A DNA stretch of 64,000 bases from Dolomedes plantarius (Eukaryota; Arthropoda; Arachnida; Araneae; Dolomedidae): assembly GCA_907164885.2 (NCBI GenBank), contig OU015495.1, positions 5,677,772-5,741,771 on the forward strand. The letters are read 5' to 3'. The translations under genes were made by a program, and so were the position numbers. This document shows, piece by piece, positions 44,194-56,026 of this stretch. The notes under the pieces were generated by a model. That model did no database searches. It was not told where the DNA came from and saw only the letters and a program-made list of their open reading frames with translations. Numbering within the stretch: position 1 is the first letter of the stretch; each line of letters starts with the position of its first letter.

Positions 44194-46271
44194 CTCCGGG
44201 TGTCCTTCGACCCACGGTAAATTGACCTCGTATCGACCACCGCGATATTTAACAGTTTTTCAAAAAAAGACACAGTTTCTGCGTCGATTTCGGTTTTGGT
44301 TTTATTCTCTACGGGGTCTCGAATTCCGAGAACATCGAGTGACCAAAGGTCGCAAATCTGGCTAGAAGCGTGTAGCGAAATGATGGGCATGGCATGATTA
44401 GAACTGGTTTTGTCGAATAAGGATTTACCCATTACAACCCACCCCAAGTAAGTTTGGACAGCAGTTAAGCCATTGGGTTGTTGGCTGATGGCACCAGTTA
44501 ACATTTTCCCTAAGTAGTCAGCACCCAAAAGAACTGATATGTCTAAATTATCGCTTTCACTGTCGGACAAATAAATCCCATGTTCTTTGAAGTACTCTGC
44601 ATCGGCTTTACTAATTTTAGGTATTTGACCACAAATGGTATCTTTATCTAACAATAAAACCTCACATGAAAAATTCCCTCGTATTTCCCGCAACTCACAT
44701 TTCAAAGCGGAATGTTTGACTCTTTCCGTTTCAATGCCGCCAAATAAACTATGTTTTATAAATTCAGAATGATCAGTTTTTAAATTTAAAAAATCTGCGA
44801 GATCTCGAGAAACATACGAGCGTTGGCTCGCAGAATCGAATAAGCACCGCACGACCCTTGTTTTGGAAGGACCCGAAACCCTTATTTTAAGTGTTTGTAA
44901 AAAAACATCGGTAGAACCTGACGAGCTATTGCTCGCAACACTTCCTGTTTTGCCCACCGGGGAAGAATCATTTTCATTATCTTGTTTTAAACTAGGACAT
45001 AAAATCGGAAAATGTCTCCTGGAGCAAATTACACAACGCACACTCATATGACATTTATCGGCTCGACAATTAATTCTAAGACACGCGAAGCATCCTTTCA
45101 TTTTTATCACTTGATCCTTTCTTTCCTGATAAGTCATTTTTTGAGCCACAAAACAATCGCTACTTCTATGCGAATTCTTTTTAGAACAAAACAAACAAAA
45201 CTCACTAAAAGCGCGTTTTTCATTTTTATTATGGTGACTTACTAGAGTTGCAGCTGTCGCGACAGGTAAAAACTTATCACTATCTACTCTCCCAATACCA
45301 GTCTTCTTATTTTTACCCCCTTCGGAGCAGAAATTTTTCGCAACTCGTAATCGTTCAGCGCTTAAAACCTCTGTTTTCAAAAACCGAATCAAAAGTTCCA
45401 GGTCATTCGTTTTTGAATCACTGGAACGAGAAATGGAATTTCTCTCTCTCTCCCAAGCAATTAAAATATTTTCAGGAATGGAAGCTTCAACAAGTGGGTA
45501 AAGCATGCATGCGTATTTTTCTTTAGTTACACCTAAATTTTCTAAGCAACGTAATCGCGCATCTAATTGATCAACTAAATCAGTAAAAGACAAATTATGT
45601 GTAGGATTTAAAACTAAATTTAAGAGTTCACGAACATATAGTTCAATAAGAACTCTGTCATCTGCGAAACGCGCTTTTAAATTTGTGATGACAGTTTTGT
45701 AATCACTTTTAGACACTTGATAGGTTTGAACAAAATCAAAAGCCCTACCTGTGGTAGTTTGCATTAAATAAGCGAGTTTCACGTCGTCCTCGATTTTCGG
45801 ATCTCCATCAATTTTCTGGAACATTGACCAAAACGAAAACCAATTTTTAGGACTACCATCAAATTCTGTGAGCATCAACTTTGGTAAATTCAAATTTAAA
45901 AATTCAGACGACCTGGAAGCAACGTTCATCAGTGGCACGGTGTTGTCGGAAGGCTTTAAAAAATCTAAATACCGTGTTTTGGCACACGTAAAATTGTCTC
46001 GATACGTTTCTGCTCTCTCGAATTCCTGTTCTAAAACTGAATCAAGCTTTGCCACCTCACCCTCCTCCATAGTACTTTCGCTTTGCGACAAATGTGACTG
46101 GACAATCTCCTCATCCCTGGATAGCAACCGTAGCATTTTCTCCTCAAGCTTAGCAAATGCCTGAGTAGCAGAAGCAACATTCTGTGCAGTTATGCACGCA
46201 TCTAATTCGGTAATTGTCTTCGTGACAGTAGACCGAAGAACTTTTCGTTCTAGAATTAAAATGTTCGCCAT
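44148..46271 (-). CDS. BEL/Pao Gag and protease
   Basis: 707 codons starting 20 bp downstream of the primer-binding site, a suitable first ATG (MANILILERKVLRSTV). The N-terminus is helical and charged. LNLPKLMLTEFDGSPKNWFS begins the DUF1759-like Gag domain (about 130-280). Zinc-knuckle region at about 358-430: CLFCSKKNSHRSSDC, CFACLRINCRADKC, CVICSRRHFPILC. Protease: RCLFDSASQRSYVSRDL holds the catalytic Asp (about 475), followed by LDISVLLGADYLGKML and YLGWVVMGKSL. The last 30 or so codons after FFEKLL are out of frame with the family, and the Pol frame takes over at 44256-44260 with a one-base offset. Confidence 0.94.
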   Translation of the reverse strand: MANILILERKVLRSTVTKTITELDACITAQNVASATQAFAKLEEKMLRLLSRDEEIVQSHLSQSESTMEEGEVAKLDSVLEQEFERAETYRDNFTCAKTRYLDFLKPSDNTVPLMNVASRSSEFLNLNLPKLMLTEFDGSPKNWFSFWSMFQKIDGDPKIEDDVKLAYLMQTTTGRAFDFVQTYQVSKSDYKTVITNLKARFADDRVLIELYVRELLNLVLNPTHNLSFTDLVDQLDARLRCLENLGVTKEKYACMLYPLVEASIPENILIAWERERNSISRSSDSKTNDLELLIRFLKTEVLSAERLRVAKNFCSEGGKNKKTGIGRVDSDKFLPVATAATLVSHHNKNEKRAFSEFCLFCSKKNSHRSSDCFVAQKMTYQERKDQVIKMKGCFACLRINCRADKCHMSVRCVICSRRHFPILCPSLKQDNENDSSPVGKTGSVASNSSSGSTDVFLQTLKIRVSGPSKTRVVRCLFDSASQRSYVSRDLADFLNLKTDHSEFIKHSLFGGIETERVKHSALKCELREIRGNFSCEVLLLDKDTICGQIPKISKADAEYFKEHGIYLSDSESDNLDISVLLGADYLGKMLTGAISQQPNGLTAVQTYLGWVVMGKSLFDKTSSNHAMPIISLHASSQICDLWSLDVLGIRDPVENKTKTEIDAETVSFFEKLLNIAVVDTRSIYRGSKDTRSCLIYVFNQKNVSIP
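44253..44270 (-). other. Frame junction between Gag-Pro and Pol
   Basis: The minus strand reads seven T, then G, then five A, then CTG. Gag-Pro reads TTT GAA AAA CTG; Pol homology requires a minus-one shift at the A run. A loss of one A from a run of six would explain it. A slip on the T7 run would meet TGA at once and so cannot join the frames. Confidence 0.75.
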
Positions 46272-46291
46272 TTCAAATTGGGTTGAATTTT

Positions 46292-46304
46292 ACGTTGGGC
46301 GCCA
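46292..46304 (-). promoter_or_regulatory. Primer-binding site of young BEL element
   Basis: TGGCGCCCAACGT on the minus strand, two bases from the 5' LTR. TGGCGCC is a typical tRNA 3'-end complement; the tRNA is not identified. Confidence 0.8.
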
Positions 46305-46306
46305 GA

Positions 46307-46512
46307 TGTTATATGTCGGAAATATTTCTTTAGAGCAACGAGTAAAAACGACTTGATTTCCTTTAAAACACTTTAATGGACGAACGCACACAACACCACA
46401 CAGCAACTGACATTCTGAAGAGCTAACTAACTAACTAAAAGTTACAGTTACATTATATGCTTCCGGCGCGCGTTAGAAGCGCCGTCTAGTGAGGAGGTAG
46501 GATGACGCAACA
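46307..46512 (-). repeat. 5' LTR of young BEL element
   Basis: Identical by eye to 40729-40934; followed by ATTGT at 46513-46517. Confidence 0.95.
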
Positions 46513-46966
46513 ATTGTTGTAATAAAATTAATACATAGTATTTAATACATAGGATATATTTTTGGATGAATCAATCAATCAAAGATAGAAACTATGGTAG
46601 TAAACTATCGTTACACACATTTCCATACTTTCACCATAATAATTGTGCAATAATTGTGTAATTAATCCTGCCTTTTGCGATGAATGCTTTATTCTATTTT
46701 TGCTTTAAAATAATGTACCGCCATTTATTTAAGTGCCGTTTCATAATATCGATAAATATTTGTCTTCTTATTCTCACTTTTTATATTCTACATTTAGGAA
46801 TTATAAACAATTAAAAGATCTGAAACAATGATTTACATCCAATGCAAAATGTAAAATGATTCTTCTGTAATTAATCTGTATGAAAAATAACCCATTTATG
46901 AAAGACAAGATTTTAAAAATTGTAGAACTCCATAAAAAGTAGTCAATAAAATGTCGGATGAATATA

Positions 46967-47735
46967 CAATGTGCGCCTATAAAGTAACCGGACAATTTTT
47001 TTTTAAATAACAAAAATATTACTCACCTTCAAATAAATTTATCTCCTTCAAAATAATCGCCAAAGGAGTCTATACAATTTTTTCAACATTTCTTCAAGTC
47101 ATCGAAACACTGTTTATAGGCGTTGGAACTAACCGTTCGCAAAATACGCGTAACATTTGATTTAATATCCCAGACGTTTTCACATTTCTGTCCTTTCATG
47201 GATTTTGCATTTTTTGATTACAAAGGACTTATTCACCACGAATTTGTTCCTGAAAATGAAACAATTAATCAGTGTTTTTACAAACAGGTGATTTTCTATT
47301 AAGAAACAGGATAAGGCGAGTTAGGAAGGAATTGTTTTGATTCTTAGCAATGGTTTCTTTTACACGATAATGCTAGGCCCCATGCAGCAATTTCTGTACA
47401 ACAATATCTTGCTAAGCATTCAATTACAGTGATAAATCACCCACCATATTCTCCCGTCTTATAGTCAGCTTATTTTTTTCCTTTTTCCGAAGCTTAAGAT
47501 GACCATGAAAGGACAGAAATTTGAAAACGTCTCGGATATTAAATCAAATGTTACGAGTATTTTGCGAACGGTTAGTTCCAACGCCTATAAACAGTGTTTC
47601 GGTGACTTGAAGAAACGTTGGAAAATTTGTATAGACTCCTTTGGTGATTCTTTTGAAGGAGATAAATTTATTTGAAGGTGAGTAATATTTTCTTATATAT
47701 AAAAAATTTTCCGGTTACTTTTTGGGCGCACCTTG
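46967..47735 (+). mobile_element. mariner with 5' half replaced by inverted 3' end
   Basis: TA flanks both ends (46965-46966, 47736-47737). The left end CAATGTGCGCC and right end GGCGCACCTTG are inverted, and the inverted homology extends about 230 bp, far beyond a TIR. 46967-47197 is a reverse-complement copy of the gene's own C-terminal end, including codons for KSNVT and NAYKQCF. The element therefore has two 3' ends and no 5' end. Confidence 0.85.
47197..47675 (+). pseudogene. mariner transposase relic (C-terminal two thirds)
   Basis: Plus-strand reading gives FFDYKGLIHHEFVPENET, a broken stretch with stops, WFLLHDNARPHAAISVQQYL (second catalytic Asp), INHPPYSPVL followed by a stop, then FFLFPKLKMTMKGQKF, ENVSDIKSNVTSILR and GDSFEGDKFI before TGA at 47673-47675. 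SPVL replaces the usual SPDL, and the acidic third position of SPADYF-type motifs is lost with the stop. These are SETMAR-like mariner motifs. The N-terminal DNA-binding part is absent. Confidence 0.87.
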
Positions 47736-47737
47736 TA

Positions 47738-50120
47738 TTTAACAGTAGCAGATGTAAATGAGTTGAAATGATCAATAAGAATTATACACATAATGAATTC
47801 AAATATATTTTATTACGCCTTATTCCATTTTTCTGCAAAATACACCTTTTAGACTTAATGAAACCTACCATAAATAAGATTTCTGAATAGAAGAGCTTAA
47901 CCTGTTTCGTAAACATAGATCAAAGCACATAAATTTGAGACCTGCTAATAGCAGTATCACTTCTGATACTATTTTAAGTTCCGTCTTCCAAGCATTTGCT
48001 GCTGGTTTGAAAAGTAGATCACCTTCAAAATTTGTTGGGCTCAATGGCATATTCTGGAGGACGTCTGTATGTTAAACATCAGTAAGCTTAAAATTGAAGA
48101 AGGTAATTGCTTAAATTGAAGAAGGAAATAGCTTAAAATTGAAGAAGGAAATATTACTTATAACGTATATATGTTTATATTAGTGATAAAAATGCTCTTA
48201 CTGAATTAATGTGCACAAACTTTTAAAAACAAAAATTTTACATAGGGTAAGTTTATAAAAATAAACTTTTAAAGGTAATAATGCCATTAATTTTAGAATT
48301 CATAAAACGTTTGGCTTTTCATAAATGGTGGTTTACACTAAATCATACTTTAAAATATTTTATTAGACTTAACCATTAAAAATATTGAAATAAATATTTA
48401 CACTTGCAAATATTAAACCTCTTTACAATAGTTCTCTTTGAAATTAATCTATTAAAATAAATTTTTAATTACTATATTTCAATAAATATTTTCTTTGTAT
48501 TACAAAACATAGTGGCCATATTTTCTTTAAGTTTTGTCTTCTTTTTCGAGCATAGAAAACTATTTATGAAAAAAAAATATATGAATGGTATAAATTAAAT
48601 TGTGGGAAGCACAGTAAGTTCCTTTACAAAATGATGACAAAATAAACTGGCTACTGTTTTTGTTAAATTTTCACTGATAATGTTATTCTATCTTGCTAAG
48701 GAATTTGGAACATATTTCCAACATGACATTTTTATCCATTAAACAATGAGAATACTGTGCGCACTTCATAAATAATATGTATATAAGGTCCAATAAACCT
48801 ACGTAAATTCATATGACCGTGTCATTATTTTACCGACTCCTCGGTACATCATTCGCCATTTTGCAAATTCTTTATATTAGCTTTATGGCAGAATTTATCA
48901 GATAAACATATTTCCATAAATTTGAATAAGCAAATTTAGAAAACGCAATTTTGTTTTTAAAATCTAATTTTCCTGGCTCTTGATAAATGCACGTAAATGT
49001 GGAAAAAGTGGATTACAAACATAAGAAATAAACAATATGTATTGAAAAGAGGCACTTACGAATGCTTTTTACAATATCAGAATAATTCAGTTACCTTAAC
49101 TGGGTTATAATTTAATAAAAATACCATTTTATATATCTACTTAATATGCTGCATTCTTTTGAAAAATAATGTAATGATCACATGATAGCACCATTATGCT
49201 ATTCAATCTAAATGTAAGACTGATGGTTGAATTGAAGCCAGTAAATCCTATATGCAAGGAATCATTATAAGCGAATAAATCCATATTTTAATGCTAAGAT
49301 TTAAATTTATATAATATTTCCTTCGGCGTATAAAACTTGTAAGATCTCGTTATTTTAAATACACGGAATTAACATTTTACCCATTAAAATATTATTCAAT
49401 CGAAAATATTTCATAAATGTAATAGAAGCTATTATGGCACATACACAAGATCAAAAACTATTGTGCTTAGAAAATGTTCTGATATTTTCTGCATAAAGTT
49501 TTAGCTATATGGGTGAGTCAAAGGCAAAGTGAAGTTTCGGCAAACTTCCGCTAACTTGGGTTTTGTAATCCTTATTCTTCAGCTCATGTCAATCACAGGT
49601 AAGTCTTAGTTCATCTGTAAGGCCAACAGGAGGAAGCATATATCATATAATGCAATATTAAAATGCGTATGATTAAAGTATTTATAATTTGTAACCTTAA
49701 AAAATGTTTTGCTTTGATTTTTGGTTTAATTGCTTAAAACATCATTATGGCATCCAAATTATGAGTTTCTTAACACAATTGAGCTGGAGAAAACAATTTC
49801 GACACCCGTGTAGTATCCACATTCTAAGATTTTACAAGCTCTAAAAGTAATTTTTTTAATATAATTCCCTTTGCCATTGAACCACCCTATATTATTTTCT
49901 AATTTTTAAGTATTGAGTGATGAAAAGAGAATCTGTAAGAAGGTGCAACCTCCAGACAGGTATTCTATAAATTAAAGTGTCCGATGATGGCTAAGCTTCC
50001 ATTTTTCGAATACTATCGATTAAAATATACTTTCACTCTTTTACTTTTACTTTGATAACTAATGTGTGTGCATGTGTGTGTATATTTACATATCTCTGAA
50101 GATATATGTCAAATTATTAC
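47738..50120. other. Mostly unassigned AT-rich DNA
   Basis: No gene or element boundary recognised apart from a small tandem repeat at 48087-48150. Confidence 0.5.
48087..48150. repeat. Short tandem repeat around TTGAAGAAGGAAAT
   Basis: Three imperfect units of about 21-22 bp (TTAAAATTGAAGAAGGAAAT and variants). Confidence 0.85.
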
Positions 50121-50121
50121 T

Positions 50122-50136
50122 AACTCTCTCTCTCTC

Positions 50137-50192
<56 letters not shown>
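50122..50192. repeat. (TC)n(TA)n microsatellite
   Basis: CTCTCTCTCTCTCTG followed by about 48 bp of TA; its last TA is the target site of the next Tc1 element. Confidence 0.95.
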
Positions 50193-50195
<3 letters not shown>

Positions 50196-51462
50196 GTGGT
50201 TATCAAAATAATGGAAACACCTATAAATATTAGTTGTGTTTAGGAATGTGCTTCGTATTCCTTAAAGAGCAAGTCCTTGCCACCGGTATTTTTATATAGT
50301 ATAGTGTATGTATTATTTTACTGTCAGATAGCAGTAATGAAGCTAAGGGCATCGTGCTTTTGGGGGGAATGGCGTAAAATATCAAACCTTGCAGACCTTG
50401 CGAAAAAGGCAAATTTTTGGAGCGCGTTTAAATTGGAGAATCTGTTACTGCAACCCCCAGGTTAATGGGTGTTTTTCGAGCTATGGTATCGAAAGACATG
50501 ATAGCATACAGAGTGGACGGAAAAACATCTTTTCCCAAACGGAATAGTGGATGAAAGGGAGAGCTGAGTGAAAGAGACGGATCAGGTATTGAAGCGGACT
50601 GCGAAATGAAGAAAGCAAACAACTGCAATGAAAATGACCGAAGAGCTCAATCGGCATCTGCATGTTCCGGTATCAACCATTAGAGGTAGAAGGGAACTTC
50701 AGAAGCAAAGCATTTACTGAAGAGTAGCTATTCCCAAGCAACTTGTAATAGATGCCAATACAAAATATCGCCCAGAATGGTGCCACGATCGCAAATCCTG
50801 GTCGAGTAATATGTCGAAAAACGGCATTTTGTCAAACGGCATTTTGTTCATATTGTTCCATGCAACAGAACGTGCGTATGTCTGGAGAACACCTACACAG
50901 GTGTATGATTCTGGCTGTCTCACCTGAACTGTCAATCATGGAGGTAGATCTATCTTGGTTTGGGATGGTATTTCATGGTTTTCTTCAGGCCTTATTGTAA
51001 CCCTAAAAGAGAGGTAGAATGGGAATGACAATGTCGAGCTCACTAGTCCATCCTATGGTGCAAACACTGTTTCTTGCAGGAGATAGCTTTCTTCAGGATG
51101 ATAACTCCCCTATACATACAGCTAAATCTATCAAGTATTGGTTTGAAGATCAGGAAAAAGAAGTCAAATATCTTCTGTTGTACTGTAAAGTCCCCCCCCC
51201 CCCGACTATATATCATGCAACCACTGTGATCTATATAAGCGGATAGAGCCAGGTATCGATATCCACCACAGCATCTCTACAGGAACTTTCATGATTTTTC
51301 CCTGAAAAATGGTATAATATAATCTGAACCACTATCCATGACCTGTATAATCCAATTCCAAGGTGAAGCATGTGTTATTTCCTGACAAAGGAGATCCTGT
51401 GCCGTATTAATAAAGGTTTTAATGATATTTCTTTGTGTTTCCATTATTTTGATAACCACCTG
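50193..51462 (+). mobile_element. Tc1-like transposon (family T3), decayed
   Basis: TA flanks both ends (50191-50192, 51463-51464). CAGGTGGTTATCAAAATAAT at the left and ATTATTTTGATAACCACCTG at the right are perfect inverted repeats. It is 1270 bp long. The transposase gene is present only as scattered relics in different frames. Confidence 0.9.
50723..51186 (+). pseudogene. Tc1-like transposase relic
   Basis: Blocks in changing frames: ERAYVWRTPTQVYD near 50870, NHGGRSILVWDGISWF near 50935, then SLVHPMVQTLFLAGDS and FLQDDNSPIHTAKSIKYW at 51045-51145, holding the second catalytic Asp. The first Asp region is replaced by a short duplication (ACGGCATTTTGT twice near 50820-50845), and the third catalytic block is lost in a C-rich tract at 51191-51200. 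Clearly non-functional. Confidence 0.8.
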
Positions 51463-51463
51463 T

Positions 51464-51496
<33 letters not shown>
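51463..51496. repeat. (CA)n(TA)n microsatellite
   Basis: Dinucleotide run squeezed between the Tc1 right end and the Helitron 3' end. Confidence 0.92.
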
Positions 51497-52187
51497 CTAG
51501 CTGAAAACCCGCGCTTCGCAACGGAGTACATTCAAATTAAATACAACGGTCAACGTATGCCATTTATGGCAAAAAATAAATATATATATTTATAATAAAT
51601 GCGATGATCAATGTATACAATTGATGTAAAATATATATCTATCTATATATATATATTTATAAAAAAATCGTAAGGGATATGCATTTTTTTAGATAATATC
51701 CAATTGTCTTCTGCATTAGAAAGAGAAAAAAATATTTTTTTTGTCTATTTAGTTGTTACGCACGTGACGATAAATTTATTGAAAGTACCAGAAAAAGAAA
51801 TCACGTGATCAGCATTTAATAAATTAAATTCTAAAAATTAATCTTTAAAAATTCACCAAAAATCAGGAAATGGAGGTAAAAATTCGAAAAAAATTTCATT
51901 TTGAAGGAATTTTTATGATCTTTCTCGTGATATAAATTTTATAATCCTCAATGTATTATTTTAAATGCAAACGTAAAAAAAGTTTAAAAAACAGCTTAAA
52001 AATTTAATTTAAAAAAATCTAAGAATAACTTTTGAAAAATCTTTCTTAGCACCCCTACACTATTAGAAGAATCGCCATGCAAAATTTCAGCCTTTTAGGT
52101 CCAGCGGTTTGGTCTGTGCGTTGTATGTCAGTCAGTCAGTCAGTCAGTGAATGAATGAGTCAGTTACGGAACTGTTTTATATATAGA
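51497..52187 (-). mobile_element. Non-autonomous Helitron, copy 2
   Basis: Inverse copy of 8404-9093: the plus strand begins CTAGCTGAAAACCCGCGC and ends CTGTTTTATATATAGA before T. Nearly identical throughout, with GTCAGTCAGTCAGTCAGTCA in place of the shorter run in copy 1. 691 bp, no coding capacity. Confidence 0.9.
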
Positions 52188-52210
52188 TGTGTGTGTGTGT
52201 GTGTGTGTAT
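52188..52210. repeat. (TG)n tract
   Basis: TG run directly outside the Helitron 5' end. Confidence 0.9.
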
Positions 52211-52252
52211 GTATCTGAGGCGAATGAATAAAATTATTCTCCTGCAAATGCT

Positions 52253-52425
52253 AAGCGGGACGAGGAACGATTGGCTAGGGCGCTGGTATTTGGTTCCAGA
52301 GTCTGTAGGATCGAGTACCGGCATGAATGATTGCAGCCGTTCGGAATCGCCTCTTAACTGTAAGTCCGGGCCTAATGAGCCCTTGTGAAGCAAAAGTTGA
52401 CTGTAGCCTTCTCAGCAAACCTACA
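52253..52425 (+). mobile_element. tRNA-derived SINE (family S2), plus-strand copy
   Basis: GATTGGCTAGGGCGCTGG (A box) and AGGATCGAGTACC (eroded B box) form the head. GCAGCCGTTCGGAATCGCC and GAGCCCTTGTGAAGCAAAA match the body of the copy at 23326-23504. No clear target duplication. Confidence 0.75.
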
Positions 52426-52448
52426 TATAAATATTGACCATTGCAATT

Positions 52449-52947
52449 CAGTAAGTCCTAGACTTATGAAGATTCCTAGATACACGGTTGTAATTTTCAA
52501 TTTTTCATAGACTGCTTTAGCATGCTTTAATTGATTTAGGACGAGAAAAATAAAGAAAGCTTCGAGTTTACAAACATCATTAGAGAATTATTTCAGTATC
52601 CCATGAACGTCTGCCGATTATCAGATTATTTTAAATTACATAATTATGTGTGTATTATATTAGTATTCTATAATATATGTGTGTATACCATTTTCATATT
52701 TAAATGAAAAGTATTTCACTGAAAATGTTTAAAAAACGTATTTTATTTCGATATTTTGTCTTTAATGCTTGCTGCTATCATCGACAAGATGATAGTCGAA
52801 AATCATACGGGAATCCAGTGGTTGGTCGCTAATCATTCGCGCTCAATCAGTCGGGCGTCACATTACCTGGTCAATTTCGACTTACGCGCTCTCTACATAC
52901 GCGAAATATTCTAGAACGAATTAACCGCGTATGTCGAGGACTTACTG
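52449..52947. mobile_element. Possible pogo/Tigger-like MITE
   Basis: CAGTAAGTCCTAGACTTATG at the left and CGCGTATGTCGAGGACTTACTG at the right share an 11-bp inverted end. TA is present only on the right. The start CAGTAAGTCCTCGAC resembles Tigger ends as I recall them. No transposase. Confidence 0.4.
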
Positions 52948-52949
52948 TA

Positions 52950-55900
52950 TAACGATTCCATTAATAAAAATGTATGCCACGGATATTTATAATTTAATAC
53001 TTTGATACTTTTTTTATAAAATTATTAATTTGAGAAAAACACATTCTGACACATATCGGAGAATAACTAAAAGAAACAAACTCAAATTTAATAGGTAATG
53101 TTAACATTTAATTTTTCTTTCTTTTACTTAAAATTATTTTTATCATTAATTACAAATTCGCACAGAAAATATCATAATAATTTTCAACATACATTAAGCA
53201 ATTAATTGAACACATAAAAATCCTAGTTACACATATTAATTATTCTGTGCTCTCGCCTGATAAAATATATTACAAATCAATTATTACTCACCACCACCTT
53301 CATTGGAGACTGAAGATAATATCTCGTATCTAAACTCGGTCAAAAAGCAGACCAGAAAACTCAGTGTGCAAAATGGCGACTAGATGAAGAGCGGACAACC
53401 TAGAGGTGTCTCACAGTCGCGTTCCTTTCTTCAACTCTCCAAAAAACCGTTAAAAAATTTCCAGTACCGGAAAAGCAGAGGTCAGAAAATGTTCTCAAAC
53501 AATTAACACCTTTCAGATATCATTGGTTAAAACATGGTTGCTGGGCCGTTGCTATGGGGAAGCTAAGTCCCCCTTAAATGCCCGAGAGGGTGGCAAGTAA
53601 TTTTCCCTTCTGTGCACATGACCTTGGGTATTATTCGTACTGTTACAGGTTACGCTAAATTGCCTCCGGAAGGCACATTCCTTTCTTCCCGGAAAAACCG
53701 GTACGAAAAACCACAGGAATGATTTTAAGCACGCATACATTTTAGGATTTACAAAATATAATAGATACACTTATTAATGTGCGTGGAACCGAATTAATCT
53801 TGTATCGAGATTATGAAATCAGAAAATATATTTTTTAGAGATAAAACAGTATATTAATCAAAATATTTACAAAGTCGAGTTCCATGTCACAGTGCATATC
53901 TAATTGCAAATTTTAGCTATCGGAAACCCCACTCCACTAGCATCATTTATTAATAAGTTGGAACTAATTCCTACATGCTGGTTTAATTCATCAAATATGA
54001 GAAATTCATAAACATCTCTCATCTAATAAATTTGTGATTTGACGTGATTTATGAAGAGAATTCCATTACATGATCTCCTCCATATCTCTCGCTCAGGATG
54101 TGACCCATATCGCTCGTGCTCCTCTGATATGTTCTGCATTAAAATTCCTGGAGATATCACAAAATGAGATCAGATTGTCTGTGGTCTCTTCAAATGCAAG
54201 CTGTTGGGCAACAGCAGTTCTGCCACAGCTTTTAACAGAGAAGATATCACGCTATTAAAGGCGTTTCTGATAGTAAATTAGTTCCGTTAGTAAATTACCT
54301 CTTCCTGCTCACAAAGTTTTCACGCGCATAAAACTATTACGTGCGTAAAATAAATGAGACAGATTACGCAATTCAACTAACGTGTTAAATTTACGCGAGG
54401 TCCAAAATTTTAGATATAAATCATCATTTTATTCAAGTATTATTTCGCACATTCTTTATTGCATGTTTATGGAGAGTAAAAAAAGAACTTTATTTAACTA
54501 AGCAACGAGATATTTGTTCATATACAATGGATGCGGGTACTGGAAAATAGGGTATGTTAAATTTCTACCTCGCTGTTAAACTATTGCTTAGCAAGATAAG
54601 GATAAATATTGTTTATAACTTGAAAATGTATCAAATGAACAAAATTTTATCCATCATTCTCTGTTTCGCATTCAAATTTTTAATATACTTCGGAATGTTT
54701 AAGCTTGATGACTACAAAAAATTGATATTATTTATGTTTTAAAAAATTTATATCATGTAAGTATGAGTTTTTTTGCAGATTCATTTTAATAAACTTTTAT
54801 AATGATTATAAGCATTTAAACTTTAACTTTTGATATTATTATTAACGCAGGTTACATAAGAATTGTAAACACGATTTTTTGGGGGGTCCGATAAATTTAT
54901 CGAAAAATGATTTCTACTTCTTGAGAAGGAACACTCATTAGAATTAGGGTATAAAATGTACTTTCTAACTGAATTGTATTTCAGGCGTATATTAAATTAC
55001 GTAATTTCAATGCCTTCCAAAGAGTAATTTATTTACTTAATTTTATCAATTTAATGAACTTGCGAAAAGGAAAATAGGTATTATTTAAATGTAATATATT
55101 TGATCCATATAAATGCGAGTCGAACGTTAATTTCAGTAAACCGTAATGATGATCATACGTTAAGTATCTGAATTCTTAACTTCATGCAAATCTACTCCCC
55201 ACCTTTCACTAAAATCTCGTGTTTTATTTATTGGCTCCGTTATAGGATGCGTTACGTGTATGGGTTGGTGGTCATAAAATTTATCTCTATTGGTTCTTTC
55301 GCACATCCCTCATTCATGTGCCCGCATATGTCGCCGTCTCCCACGACGTCCTTCTAGAATTTCCTGTTGTCTCCCGTATCAGTATCAAAGAGTTTAATGA
55401 ACCCCGCATTCGTGAATTGTCCATGGAGACAATCACAGCTAAAACTCCTCGTCTTGGTAAACTATTAATAAGTTCGTAACTAATTTCCACCCTTCTAATT
55501 TTATTGTGAATATTAAGACCTGGTCTTGTCATGCATTTTGTGTTGCTTTATAAAATATTTAAATTAAAGAAATAATTAAACTATTTGATTTAAAATAAAA
55601 GATTTTTTTAGAATTTTTTTTGTTCCCAGCAAGCAAATTTTTCTCTTATTTTTAATACTCGAATCAATCTTACATATGGAGGAATGCCTACATATTCTAC
55701 TGTTGAAACTGCATATTCTACTCCATGTCCTATTTAGAAGTTGAATGTATAGTTCCTCATAAAGGCATTTTGGCACATTATCAGGAACAAGTATATCTAC
55801 TAATTAGGAGAGAAACAAACTGTTGGTGGAATCATAAGCAATTTGATCTCTCGGACTCGTATTATTTTCACAATATGGTCGAATTCGGTCTTTCGGATGT

Positions 55901-56026
55901 TTGTCTATTTCCTTAGTCGTTACGTGAAACATTATCATACTTGAAAAATCCCACGGTAGGCTAAAGAATAGAAAGAAGAAACTTCTACTTTCCGAACAGA
56001 TGGACGAAAGTCTATACTACTGTTGT
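52950..56026. other. No supported gene; GC-richer block at 53380-53710
   Basis: The block near 53380-53710 is less AT-rich and may be part of an old LTR or SINE, but I found no boundaries. The ORFs at 54070, 54554, 55314 and 55725 have no recognisable domain. Confidence 0.45.

Larger units (their letters stand above)
40729..46512 (-). mobile_element. BEL/Pao LTR retrotransposon, near-intact and young
   Basis: A 5784-bp element on the minus strand. The two 206-bp LTRs (40729-40934 and 46307-46512) show no difference that I can find. The 5-bp duplications ATTGT lie at 40724-40728 and 46513-46517. A primer-binding site, a polypurine tract and two long open frames are present. The only visible lesion is a one-base offset between the frames near 44256. 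Identical LTRs mean recent insertion. Confidence 0.96.

Noticed and set aside
54070..54258. Possible host exon (either strand)
   Set aside because: The minus strand is open for about 50 codons near here, but I recognise no domain and cannot define splice sites.
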